Shown here one piece after another: positions 1 to 5,474 of a DNA stretch of 6,353 nt; position 1 is the first letter of the stretch, and each line of letters begins with the position of its first letter. Location of the stretch: the NCBI GenBank assembly GCA_003096255.1, contig PIXS01000265.1, positions 1 to 6,353 of the forward strand, given 5' to 3'. The translations under genes and the position numbers were made by a program. Under the pieces are notes generated by a model. That model had not been told where the DNA came from. It searched no databases and was given only the letters and a program-made list of their open reading frames with translations. This DNA comes from Candidatus Bathyarchaeum sp. (GTDB taxonomy: Archaea; Thermoproteota; Bathyarchaeia; Bathyarchaeales; Bathyarchaeaceae).

Positions 1-300
1 GATATGTTATCTGGATATTTGGTGTTTGCACCCGCAACCTTTGTGATCAAAGGTCTGGAAGGTTTTCTTGCAGGTTTCATTGCGGACAAGAAAAGTCTTT
101 ATCGTGATGTCCTTGCTGTTGTCATTGCAGGTTCTGTGATGGTTACCGGCTATTTCATAGCAGAAATTTTCCTTTTGGGGATGGGTCAAGCAATAGCAGA
201 AATTTTGCCCAACATCGCTCAGGTGTCTGTTGGGGGTCTTGTGGGTGTTCCTGTTGCTTTGATTTTGAGAAGAAGGCTTCCTGAACTTTTCAAAGACTGA
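1..300 (+). CDS. ECF-type transporter S component (C-terminal part, 5' end outside window)
   Basis: This is the C-terminal half of an integral membrane protein resembling the substrate-binding S component of energy-coupling factor (ECF) vitamin/cofactor importers. The frame is open from base 1, and the first ATG at 4 is preceded by an in-frame Asp codon, so it need not be the true start. About 99 residues are visible against a usual 170-200. Three hydrophobic segments can be seen, at roughly residues 5-27, 36-60 and 73-88 counted from that Met. The FAPATFVIKGLEGFLAGFIA stretch followed by a charged loop is typical of these proteins, as is the ending VGGLVGVPVALILRRRLPEL. S components bind the substrate and dock onto a shared EcfT/EcfA module, which is not in this window. 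The substrate cannot be told. Another small multi-pass membrane protein is possible. Confidence 0.65.
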   Translation, partial: DMLSGYLVFAPATFVIKGLEGFLAGFIADKKSLYRDVLAVVIAGSVMVTGYFIAEIFLLGMGQAIAEILPNIAQVSVGGLVGVPVALILRRRLPELFKD

Positions 301-312
301 CCTTGTGGATTT

Positions 313-349
313 GTAAACATTTTTACGGGAGCACCAACAGTCTTTTTTT
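313..349 (+). terminator. Possible terminator: weak hairpin and T7 run
   Basis: A five-base-pair stem GTAAA/TTTAC with loop CATT (313-326) is followed by a run of seven T at 343-349. This lies in the gap after the transporter gene. Archaeal polymerases stop at T runs, so the T tract is the more relevant part. The hairpin is too AT-rich to be convincing by itself. Confidence 0.3.
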
Positions 350-383
350 CCGTAGTCACAACTCGTAAGGCGGACAGACAATC

Positions 384-1106
384 ATGGCAGGTAAAGGGTC
401 TGAAGTTCCAAGAACTTTCAAAAAGGTCAGTGTTGCTTCTCGGCGTAATCCTTCAGAAATCAAAAAAGCTTTGGTTGCCCAGGGTTTTGAGCTTGTTGAG
501 GTTGACCCTGATTTTGTGGTTTGCTATGGTGGGGATGGCACTGTCTTGTTTGCTGAACGCAAGTTTCCCGAGGTTCCTAAGCTTATTATAAAAACTTCGC
601 GAGCCTGCAGAAAATATGACTACAAACTCCAAGACTTCGCTGTTTTGCTGTCCAAGATTAAGGAAGGCAGTTACTGTATTCATTCTGAGATGAAGTTAGA
701 GGCAGTGGCAAAAGGCGAAAGGCTTGTTGGCCTCAACGACATTCAAGTTCACTTGAAGTTGCCGATTTACGCTGTGAGGTTTTCGTTGTCAGTGGACGGC
801 AAAAAATTTGACAATTTAATTGGTGACGGCGTGATTGTTGCCCCTCCCTTTGGTTCCACCGCTTACTACCGGGCTACTGGTGGCGAACCCTTCAAAAAAG
901 GAATAGGAATTTCCTTTAACAATCTGCATTACAAGAAAGTGGACAGTCTTGTCGTCTCTGAGAACTCGGTGGTTAACTTGACTGTTACTCGGGGTCCTGC
1001 TTGGCTTTTGGCAGACAACAACGAGGACTTTATCGAGTTAACCGCAGGAGACTCCGTTACCATAAAGAAGTCTGTGAGCGTAGCAAATTTCATTTACTTT
1101 TCCTAG
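384..1106 (+). CDS. nadK: NAD kinase (ATP-NAD kinase), short and divergent
   Basis: Predicted cytosolic NAD kinase, which phosphorylates NAD to NADP using ATP (or polyphosphate in some archaea). The nucleotide-binding GGDGT motif is at residues 49-53. A conserved-type LNDI stretch is at 117-120 (family: LNEv). The C-terminal signature GDGVIVAPPFGSTAYYRATGG is at 147-167, where DG and GSTAY match the family consensus for NAD binding. The protein has 240 residues, slightly short for the family (about 250-300). Unusually, the segment after GGDGT (PKLIIKTSRACRKYDY, 65-80) lacks the common GxNxGxLGFL element. The ATG start is the first good one; a weak purine-rich site AAGGCGG (367-373) lies about 10 bases ahead. 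It lies 83 bases after the transporter gene and 19 bases before the phosphodiesterase gene, so the latter two probably share a transcript. Confidence 0.85.
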   Translation: MAGKGSEVPRTFKKVSVASRRNPSEIKKALVAQGFELVEVDPDFVVCYGGDGTVLFAERKFPEVPKLIIKTSRACRKYDYKLQDFAVLLSKIKEGSYCIHSEMKLEAVAKGERLVGLNDIQVHLKLPIYAVRFSLSVDGKKFDNLIGDGVIVAPPFGSTAYYRATGGEPFKKGIGISFNNLHYKKVDSLVVSENSVVNLTVTRGPAWLLADNNEDFIELTAGDSVTIKKSVSVANFIYFS

Positions 1107-1125
1107 GAATTGTTTAGTTGGATGT

Positions 1126-1800
1126 GTGGCTGTTTTGTTGAGGATTGGTCATAGGGGTGCCAAGGCTTACGAGCCAGAGAACACGTTAGTTAGTTTTCAG
1201 AGGGCTATGGAGTTTGGGGCTAACGCGGTTGAGTTGGATGTCCGAAAAACCAAGGACAACGAACTTGTTGTTATCCATAACGCTGACGTGGACAAAACCA
1301 CCAACGGCACGGGCGCTGTGGCTGAGCTTACTTTAGCTGCGATACAAAAGTTGGTAACTGACAAAAACCAGAAAATTCCCACCTTCGAAGAAGCACTAGC
1401 CTCTATAGGCAGCCAAGTGAAAATTCTTGTCGAACTCAAAGAAACAGGCTACGAAGACGCAGTTTTAGATGTAATCAGCAAAAAAGGCTTGATTGACAAT
1501 GTTATCATCATATCTTTTCATGAAGATGCCCTACGAAAAATACGCGAACTCAACAAAGAAATCGAAACTGGCCTAGTTTATGTGCGCCACAAAAACCCTG
1601 TTCAATCTGCTTTAAGTTTGAAAGCGTCCTATTTGCTTCCTTTGTACCGTTTTACCCATTCTGCAAATGTCAAAAAGGCTCACGAAAATGGGCTTAAAGT
1701 TATTGTGTGGACAATTAACACAAAAGAAGAGGTTGCAGAATACGTCAAAAAAGGCGTTGACGGAATTGCCAGCGACAGGCCAGACATTCTAAATGTGTAG
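1126..1800 (+). CDS. Glycerophosphodiester phosphodiesterase
   Basis: Member of the GDPD/UgpQ family (TIM barrel). It hydrolyses glycerophosphodiesters to glycerol phosphate and an alcohol, in lipid turnover or headgroup scavenging. Visible family landmarks are H9-R10-G11, PENT (17-20), the metal ligands E36 and D38 in VELDV, H51 as second catalytic His, T58-TNGTG, the VELKE strand with E103 and K105, W195 (VWTIN) and the ending GIASDRP (213-219). At 224 residues it is of normal length and complete. No signal peptide or membrane segment is seen, so it should be cytosolic. The His usually followed by Asp (HD) is here followed by Asn (N52). The GTG start at 1126 has no clear ribosome binding site; TTG codons at 1135 and 1138 are alternatives, and even the latest keeps the HRG motif. 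It follows nadK by 19 bases. Confidence 0.93.
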   Translation: MAVLLRIGHRGAKAYEPENTLVSFQRAMEFGANAVELDVRKTKDNELVVIHNADVDKTTNGTGAVAELTLAAIQKLVTDKNQKIPTFEEALASIGSQVKILVELKETGYEDAVLDVISKKGLIDNVIIISFHEDALRKIRELNKEIETGLVYVRHKNPVQSALSLKASYLLPLYRFTHSANVKKAHENGLKVIVWTINTKEEVAEYVKKGVDGIASDRPDILNV

Positions 1801-2028
1801 TGCGCTTTTTTCTGAAATAAGGTTGTTTTCAACATTCTATTTCTATTAGAATACCAATATTTTCAATTTAGAAATTATGACATCTTTTAATTTTTATGAC
1901 CTGCCGGTTCAGACAATATTGTTGCGTTTTCTATTGACTTAGGAATCAAAAGTTTTGTGTTTTTAAATAAAGAATTTGAGTTTATGTAATTTCAATTAAT
2001 GAAATCTGCTAAGATATATTTTTAATGT
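1801..2028. other. AT-rich intergenic region with T6 run and small palindromes
   Basis: No gene seen. The stretch opens with a T6 run (1806-1811) that could end the upstream transcript. It contains an AT hairpin ATTCTA/TAGAAT with a 7-base loop (1834-1852) and a perfect 10-bp palindrome ACAATATTGT (1913-1922). Base composition is visibly more AT-rich than the genes upstream, and this continues into the nuclease gene. The second half carries TATA-like promoter elements for that gene. Confidence 0.6.
1961..2024 (+). promoter_or_regulatory. Candidate promoter(s) for the nuclease gene (two TATA-like boxes)
   Basis: Two TATA-like sequences are present: TTTTAAATA at 1961-1969 and GATATATTTTTAA at 2013-2025. 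With the usual archaeal spacing of about 25 bases, the first would start transcripts near 1990, ahead of the ATG at 2029. The second would start them near 2040-2046, which would favour the internal ATG at 2068. Which one is used cannot be decided from sequence. Confidence 0.4.
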
Positions 2029-2595
2029 ATGTTTTCTTATGGTGGGGAAAGTCGAAGGTTGGAAAAAATGGTTGGAAAAACACAAGGAAAGCAGATGATA
2101 AGGACTGTTGTAAACCGGTACAAGTTTGTAAACAGAAATCCGTTTTTAATTCAAAACAGGTATCTGTCTGAACAAGACATCACAACAAAATTTGTATTGC
2201 CCCTGTTTGAGGCATTAAATTGGAATGTTTATGAAATAACTGAAAATGGGCCTGAAGTCCATGAGAAGGCTTTCAGAGAAAAAAGTGATGTTGGAAAAGG
2301 TTTGCCTGACATCACGCTAAAAAGTAAAAATGGTACAATTTTCGTGGAAGTAAAAAGACCCAAAGATATTAGCAGTGGTCGAAAAAATCTTCAAAGATAT
2401 GTTGATGCAGATTTGGTTGTTTTAACAACTTTTGAAGAATTGAGAATATATACTGTTTGTAAAAATGATGAACCATGCAACCGAAGAGAATTTAATTTTG
2501 AACAATATTACACTGATTTTGAAAAATTATGGAACATTCTTTCTAATTCAGAAAAAGGGAAAGCAACACGAGCTGCTTTCAAGGCAACACGATGA
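2029..2595 (+). CDS. PD-(D/E)XK nuclease, type I/IIG restriction N-terminal-like (stand-alone)
   Basis: 188-residue predicted restriction-type endonuclease subunit, resembling the N-terminal nuclease domain of HsdR (type I) and of type IIG enzymes. Motifs seen: LSEQDITTKFVLPLFEALNW (46-65, family-like helix with E48), catalytic PD at 93-94, and EVK at 107-109 in FVEVKRPK, giving the D...ExK core D94/E107/K109. A following LQRYVDADLVVLTTFEELRIY stretch is also typical. In full-length type I/IIG proteins this domain continues into helicase or methylase parts; here the frame stops soon after FEKLWNIL, so it is either a true stand-alone nuclease or a remnant. The first ATG has no ribosome binding site; Met14 (ATG 2068) has GAAGGTTGG just ahead and is a good alternative start. 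GC is lower than in neighbours: I counted 20/60 and 17/60 in two lines against 27/60 in lines of the methylase and transporter genes, suggesting acquisition. A methyltransferase follows after 145 bases. Confidence 0.75.
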   Translation: MFSYGGESRRLEKMVGKTQGKQMIRTVVNRYKFVNRNPFLIQNRYLSEQDITTKFVLPLFEALNWNVYEITENGPEVHEKAFREKSDVGKGLPDITLKSKNGTIFVEVKRPKDISSGRKNLQRYVDADLVVLTTFEELRIYTVCKNDEPCNRREFNFEQYYTDFEKLWNILSNSEKGKATRAAFKATR

Positions 2596-2604
2596 ACAAA
2601 CATT

Positions 2605-2645
2605 TTTAATGCCTTCTCGTTTTTCACTTTTTTCTATTTTTGTTT
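2605..2645 (+). terminator. T-rich tract after the nuclease gene
   Basis: Several T runs of 5-6 bases (TTTTT, TTTTT, TTTTTT, TTTTT) lie within about 40 bases after the stop codon, a usual form of archaeal terminator. There is no hairpin. Confidence 0.4.
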
Positions 2646-2651
2646 TGGGTT

Positions 2652-2667
2652 GTAAAGACATTTATAG
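2652..2667 (+). promoter_or_regulatory. Candidate promoter of the methyltransferase gene (BRE and TATA)
   Basis: A purine-rich BRE-like GTAAAG (2652-2657) is followed by TTTATAG (2661-2667). Initiation about 25 bases downstream would leave a leader of roughly 50 bases before the TTG start. It implies that the methylase can be transcribed independently of the nuclease. Confidence 0.45.
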
Positions 2668-2725
2668 CATGTGTGCCGTTTTTGGGTTGGAACGCTGACT
2701 GCTGTGTGTGGGGTGTTAGTGTTTA

Positions 2726-2730
2726 GAGGT
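2726..2730 (+). promoter_or_regulatory. Ribosome binding site deciding the TTG start
   Basis: GAGGT, matching the archaeal anti-Shine-Dalgarno, ends 10 bases before TTG 2741. The frame is closed upstream by TAG at 2717-2719, and no ATG or GTG occurs in frame before 2741. The next ATG (2774) would remove the conserved strand before the DC motif. Confidence 0.55.
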
Positions 2731-2740
2731 TGGCGTAGCG

Positions 2741-3580
2741 TTGGTTCGATGTGAAAAAAACAGGATAGTTGTTATGGACTGTCTTGAGGGTATGAAGCGT
2801 TTTCTTGAAGATGGCGAAGTGGACGTTATTGTGACCTCTCCGCCCTACAATTTGGGCATAAAATACAATTCATACGATGATTCCGTTTCCCGAACCGAAT
2901 ACCTCGACTGGATGGAATCTGTCGCCAAGGAATGTAAGCGTGTTATGGCTGATGAGGGCTCGTTTTTTTTGAATGTTGGTTATAACTCTAAAGACCCTTG
3001 GGTTGCTTGGGAGTTGGCCTTTAGGTTCAGGAAGCATTTTGTTCTGCAGAATGTTATTCACTGGATTAAATCCATTGCCATACCTAAAGATGATGTTGGA
3101 GACTATCCGAACGTTCTTGGGGATATTGCGGTTGGGCACTTTAAGCCAATTAACAGTGGACGCTACATTAACAAGTGTCACGAGTATGTTTTTCAGTTTA
3201 CTAAAGACGGAAAAGTTGGGCTTGACAAACTGGCTGTTGGTGTGCCTTACCAAGACAAAAGTAACATTGGACGCTGGAAAAACGCAGGCAGAGACAAACG
3301 AGACCGGGGAGATACGTGGTTTATTCCTTATGAAACGATTTGTTCGCGAAAAAAGCAGCGACCTCATCCTTCAACGTTTCCGCCAAAGTTGCCTATGATG
3401 TGTGTTATGCTTCATGGTCTAGAGCGGACAAAGCTTGTTTTGGACCCGTTCATGGGTATTGGAAATACTGCTGTTGCGTGCATGCGATTAGGAGTAGACT
3501 ACATGGGATTTGAGATGGACCAGTCATACGCGCAATGTGCACAACAGCAAATCGAGAGCGAAGACTCAAAAGAAAACTGA
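2741..3580 (+). CDS. Beta-class site-specific DNA methyltransferase (N4-cytosine or N6-adenine)
   Basis: S-adenosylmethionine-dependent DNA methyltransferase of the type II restriction-modification kind. Motif order places it in the beta class: [11 protein letters not shown] near the start, catalytic motif [10 protein letters not shown] (SPPYN 33-37) at the N-terminus, a variable recognition region in the middle, [10 protein letters not shown] at 209-218, and the SAM-binding motif [11 protein letters not shown] (235-244) followed by [12 protein letters not shown] at the C-terminus. SPPY is commoner in N4-cytosine enzymes, DPPY in N6-adenine ones, so N4-C is slightly favoured. Length 279 is normal and the gene looks intact. 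The start is TTG, supported by a GAGGT site. It follows the nuclease gene by 145 bases and is likely its protective partner, or is an orphan if the nuclease is dead. Recognition sequence unknown. Confidence 0.93.
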   Translation: MVRCEKNRIVVMDCLEGMKRFLEDGEVDVIVTSPPYNLGIKYNSYDDSVSRTEYLDWMESVAKECKRVMADEGSFFLNVGYNSKDPWVAWELAFRFRKHFVLQNVIHWIKSIAIPKDDVGDYPNVLGDIAVGHFKPINSGRYINKCHEYVFQFTKDGKVGLDKLAVGVPYQDKSNIGRWKNAGRDKRDRGDTWFIPYETICSRKKQRPHPSTFPPKLPMMCVMLHGLERTKLVLDPFMGIGNTAVACMRLGVDYMGFEMDQSYAQCAQQQIESEDSKEN

Positions 3581-3602
3581 TTGCTTCTGTTTGTAAGAAT
3601 TT

Positions 3603-3755
3603 ATGATTGAGATGTCTTTTGGCGCGCGCCGCATTTTTGTTTTTAGTTTTCTTGTTTTTTGCAGTTTTTTGGCTGGTTTTGCCTTGTTTTTTGTTCAGCT
3701 TCCGATTTTTGGGTTTGATGTTTTTGAATGTGTTTTGGAATCTTGGGTGATTTGA
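3603..3755 (+). CDS. Possible 50-residue hydrophobic small protein (doubtful)
   Basis: An ATG-to-TGA frame of 50 codons encodes a peptide with a short basic start (MIEMSFGARR) followed by one long hydrophobic Phe-rich segment (about residues 11-38), then an acidic tail. This would make a one-pass membrane peptide. No ribosome binding site precedes it, and the Phe content follows directly from the T-rich composition. A similar chance frame exists in the T-rich tract after amtB. I think it is more likely non-coding. Confidence 0.15.
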   Translation: MIEMSFGARRIFVFSFLVFCSFLAGFALFFVQLPIFGFDVFECVLESWVI

Positions 3756-3775
3756 GGTTATTTTTTACAATCAAC

Positions 3776-3811
3776 TGAACACATTTCATATGATAAATGA
3801 ACAAACGTTCA
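3776..3811 (+). promoter_or_regulatory. Palindromic operator-like elements, upstream pair
   Basis: TGAACAAACGTTCA (3798-3811) is TGAA-N6-TTCA with perfect half-sites. A variant with five-base spacing, TGAACACATTTCA (3776-3788), lies just before it. They sit upstream of a TATA-like TATAAAAAA (3817-3825). Likely binding sites for a dimeric regulator. Confidence 0.5.
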
Positions 3812-3816
3812 ACTGT

Positions 3817-3825
3817 ATAAAAAAC
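3817..3825 (+). promoter_or_regulatory. Possible distal TATA box of amtB
   Basis: TATAAAAAA lies between two palindromic elements. It could drive a second, longer amtB transcript starting near 3843-3850. It is weaker as a candidate than the box at 3857-3864 because no BRE is evident. Confidence 0.3.
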
Positions 3826-3827
3826 AC

Positions 3828-3841
3828 CGAATAATCATTCA
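3828..3841 (+). promoter_or_regulatory. Palindromic operator-like element (middle)
   Basis: CGAATAATCATTCA is GAA-N6-TTC. Its centre lies 30 bp downstream of the centre of the 3798-3811 copy and 40 bp upstream of the centre of the 3868-3881 copy, so all three face the same side of the helix. Confidence 0.4.
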
Positions 3842-3856
3842 TTTTTTACTAAACAC

Positions 3857-3869
3857 TTATATACAAATG
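3857..3869 (+). promoter_or_regulatory. Main amtB promoter (TATA core)
   Basis: TTATATACAAATG is identical over 13 bases to the sequence at 5475-5487 upstream of the KaiC-like gene. Transcription should start around 3885-3890, leaving a leader of about 90 bases. Confidence 0.6.
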
Positions 3870-3881
3870 AACAAACATTCG
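3868..3881 (+). promoter_or_regulatory. Palindromic operator-like element between TATA box and expected start site
   Basis: TGAACAAACATTCG, GAA-N6-TTC, shares 12 of 14 bases with the copy at 3798. Its position between the TATA box and the expected initiation point is typical of archaeal repressor operators, which block polymerase recruitment. A related TGAATAATTCA with three-base spacing follows at 3891-3901. Confidence 0.5.
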
Positions 3882-3919
3882 GGTCTTCATTGAATAATTC
3901 ATTGGAGACAACAACAATC

Positions 3920-3988
3920 ATGGAATCAAAAATCACCCGAAAAAACAACACAATCACCAACTACAAGAGATGTGAACAATGGCGGTAG
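3920..3988 (+). CDS. Possible 22-residue upstream frame overlapping the amtB start (doubtful)
   Basis: ATG at 3920 opens a 22-codon frame rich in Lys, Asn and Thr that ends at TAG 3986-3988, ten bases inside the overlap with the amtB start codon (3979). GGAG at 3904-3907 is a possible but distant ribosome binding site. It would lie inside the amtB leader, so it could act as a leader peptide by translational coupling. It is short enough to be chance. Confidence 0.2.
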   Translation: MESKITRKNNTITNYKRCEQWR

Positions 3989-5226
3989 GAGACATAGCCT
4001 GGATAGCAACAGCAACAGCCCTTGTAATGCTGATGACTCCGGCCCTCGGATTTTTCTATGCTGGTTTGGTCAGAAAGAAAAACCTTGTTTCAACCTTGGT
4101 TCAGTGTTTGATAATTTTTGCAGTGTCGAGTCTGGTCTGGACCTTCTGGGGGTACAGTCTAACGTTCGGAAACAGCTTCAACGGAATCATCGGCGACCTG
4201 TCACTAGCAGGGTTAAACGGAATCGGCATTAATACCATAAGCCCATATGCAACCCAAATACCGGAACTTTTGTTCTTTGCATTTCAACTGAAATTTGCAG
4301 CAATCACTCCGGCCTTGATTATCGGAGCCTTTGCTGAACGAATCAAATTCCGTTCCCTTCTGATATTCACTGTGCTTTGGTCAACCTTCATTTACTCTCC
4401 AGTTGCCCACTGGGTCTGGAACGTAGATGGGTGGCTAAACTTTCTGGGTGCAGTTGATTTTGCAGGCGGAATCGTAATCCATGTTACCGCAGGATTTTCT
4501 GCCTTGGCGGCTGCTCTTGTTATTGGGAGGCGAAAAATACTCCAAAATCAGCCAACTTGCGGATGTAATGGTGCTGAGCATAAAGCTTGCAACATTCCTT
4601 ACGTAATACTTGGTGCATCCTTGCTGTGGTTTGGCTGGTTTGGCTTTAACGCAGGAAGCGCACTAGAAGCAAACGCGTTGTCTGTTTCTGCTCTTGTAGC
4701 CACTAATCTGGCCGCTGCTTCAGCCGCAACAAGCTGGATGATTGTTGACTGGGTAACAAAAGGAAAGCCCTCGGCCGTCGGCATTTCTGTTGGCGCTGTC
4801 TGTGGACTTGTGGCAGTTACGCCTGCTTCGGGATTTGTTAACGTTACGTCAGCAATTATTATTGGGTTGGCTGCAGGTTTGATTTCCAATTTAGTTTCAA
4901 ACTGGCGCTTGGCAAAAACAAGAATAGACGACTCTCTAGACGTCTTTGCATGCCACGGAATCAGCGGTGTATGGGGCTCTATCGCCACGGGGCTGTTCGC
5001 AACAACTTTGGTAAATAACGTGGACGGGCTGTTTTATGGTAACCTTGACCTGCTGGTCGCACAAATATTGTCCGTTGTAATTGTGGCTGCTTTCTCCTTC
5101 TGCGGCTCGTTTGTGTTGCTGAAAATAATCAACGTGTTCTCGCCACTGCGGGTAAGTCCAGAAGAAGAAAACACGGGGCTAGACCTTAGCCAGCATGGCG
5201 AAGAAGCCTACGACTTAGGATTCTAA
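3979..5226 (+). CDS. amtB: Ammonium transporter, Amt/MEP/Rh family
   Basis: Trimeric membrane channel that takes up ammonium. The 415 residues carry the expected 11 hydrophobic segments. Family landmarks: TPALGFFYAGLVRKKN (20-35), FQLKFAAITPALIIGAFAERI (102-122, Phe-gate region), the SPVAHWVWN block (140-148), D160 with H168 (DFAGGIVIHVTAG), LLWFGWFGFNAGSAL (215-229), and the second pore His H326 in DVFACHGISGVWG. The C-terminal tail LRVSPEEENTGLDLSQHGEEAYD is the conserved cytoplasmic region that couples to PII proteins. Odd point: the loop between segments 5 and 6, predicted cytoplasmic, contains CGCNGAEHKAC (194-204) where relatives usually have a short Pro-rich link. The ATG at 3979 follows a weak GAGATGTGA site. 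Upstream lie TATA boxes and palindromic operators; downstream is a hairpin plus T tract. No PII gene adjoins it here, although amtB-glnK pairing is common in archaea and bacteria. Confidence 0.97.
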   Translation: MAVGDIAWIATATALVMLMTPALGFFYAGLVRKKNLVSTLVQCLIIFAVSSLVWTFWGYSLTFGNSFNGIIGDLSLAGLNGIGINTISPYATQIPELLFFAFQLKFAAITPALIIGAFAERIKFRSLLIFTVLWSTFIYSPVAHWVWNVDGWLNFLGAVDFAGGIVIHVTAGFSALAAALVIGRRKILQNQPTCGCNGAEHKACNIPYVILGASLLWFGWFGFNAGSALEANALSVSALVATNLAAASAATSWMIVDWVTKGKPSAVGISVGAVCGLVAVTPASGFVNVTSAIIIGLAAGLISNLVSNWRLAKTRIDDSLDVFACHGISGVWGSIATGLFATTLVNNVDGLFYGNLDLLVAQILSVVIVAAFSFCGSFVLLKIINVFSPLRVSPEEENTGLDLSQHGEEAYDLGF

Positions 5227-5234
5227 TTCCCTTT

Positions 5235-5260
5235 GTGGGCTTTTGCCCGCCCTCTTTTTT
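5235..5260 (+). terminator. Hairpin and T-run terminator after amtB
   Basis: GTGGGC-TTTT-GCCCGC (5235-5250) forms a six-pair stem with one G-U pair. It is followed by CCTC and T6 (5255-5260), then more T runs. It starts 8 bases after the stop codon and is the only hairpin in the window that looks like an intrinsic terminator. Confidence 0.65.
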
Positions 5261-5415
5261 GTTTTCTTTGTTGAGCAGGTTTGTGTATATTTTGTTTTAG
5301 GTATGTTTGTCTTGTTGACATGTTTTTTGTTGGTTTGTTTTTTATTAGTTTTTTTGGGTTTGTTTTATTGTTTGATGCGTTGTTTATGTTGGTTTTTGTT
5401 TCGTTAATGACGTGT

Positions 5416-5429
5416 TGAATGTTTGTTCA
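5416..5429 (-). promoter_or_regulatory. Palindromic operator-like element upstream of the KaiC-like gene
   Basis: TGAATGTTTGTTCA reads TGAACAAACATTCA on the other strand. It matches the amtB copies at 3798 and 3868 in 13 of 14 positions each, and has perfect TGAA/TTCA half-sites. It lies about 45 bases upstream of the proximal TATA box and about 17 bases upstream of the distal TATACAAAT. Confidence 0.5.
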
Positions 5430-5474
5430 TCCACTACTGTGTTTCTATACAAATATTCAGTTAAATGAAAACCT

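Larger units (their letters stand above)
3581..3978. other. Long intergenic region: T-rich tract, then amtB control region
   Basis: The first half (about 3590-3770) is strongly T- and G-rich on the + strand with many T4-T6 runs, and probably terminates the methylase transcript. It includes a perfect palindrome GGCGCGCGCC (3621-3630) that stands out in such AT-rich DNA. The second half (3771-3978) is A-rich. It contains the palindromic elements, the TATA boxes and an untranslated leader of roughly 90 bases before amtB. Only very short open frames exist; two are listed separately. Confidence 0.7.

Noticed and set aside
7..381. 124-residue open frame on the - strand
   Set aside because: It lies opposite the transporter gene; the protein is rich in Cys, Lys and Asn without any motif, while the + frame has clear membrane segments.
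2465..2698. 77-residue + frame overlapping the end of the nuclease gene
   Set aside because: It is a shifted shadow of the nuclease frame; I also checked it as a possible frameshifted continuation of a longer restriction enzyme, but it shows no helicase or methylase motif.
2870..3398. Open frames on both strands inside the methyltransferase gene
   Set aside because: Overlap a gene with intact catalytic motifs and have no recognisable features.
4599..4988. 129-residue - strand frame inside amtB
   Set aside because: Ala/Thr-rich mirror of membrane-segment codons; the amtB frame is unmistakable.
5303..5407. 34-codon hydrophobic frame in the T-rich tract after amtB
   Set aside because: Composed almost only of Phe, Leu, Val and Cys as expected from T/G-rich DNA; no suitably spaced ribosome binding site.
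3776..5429. CRISPR-like repeat array from the recurring TGAACAAACATTC element
   Set aside because: Copies are too short, too few, differently oriented and irregularly distributed; operator sites explain them better.
5456..5469. TTCA-N6-TGAA just upstream of the KaiC-like TATA box
   Set aside because: Half-sites point outward, opposite to the operator series; probably chance in AT-rich DNA.
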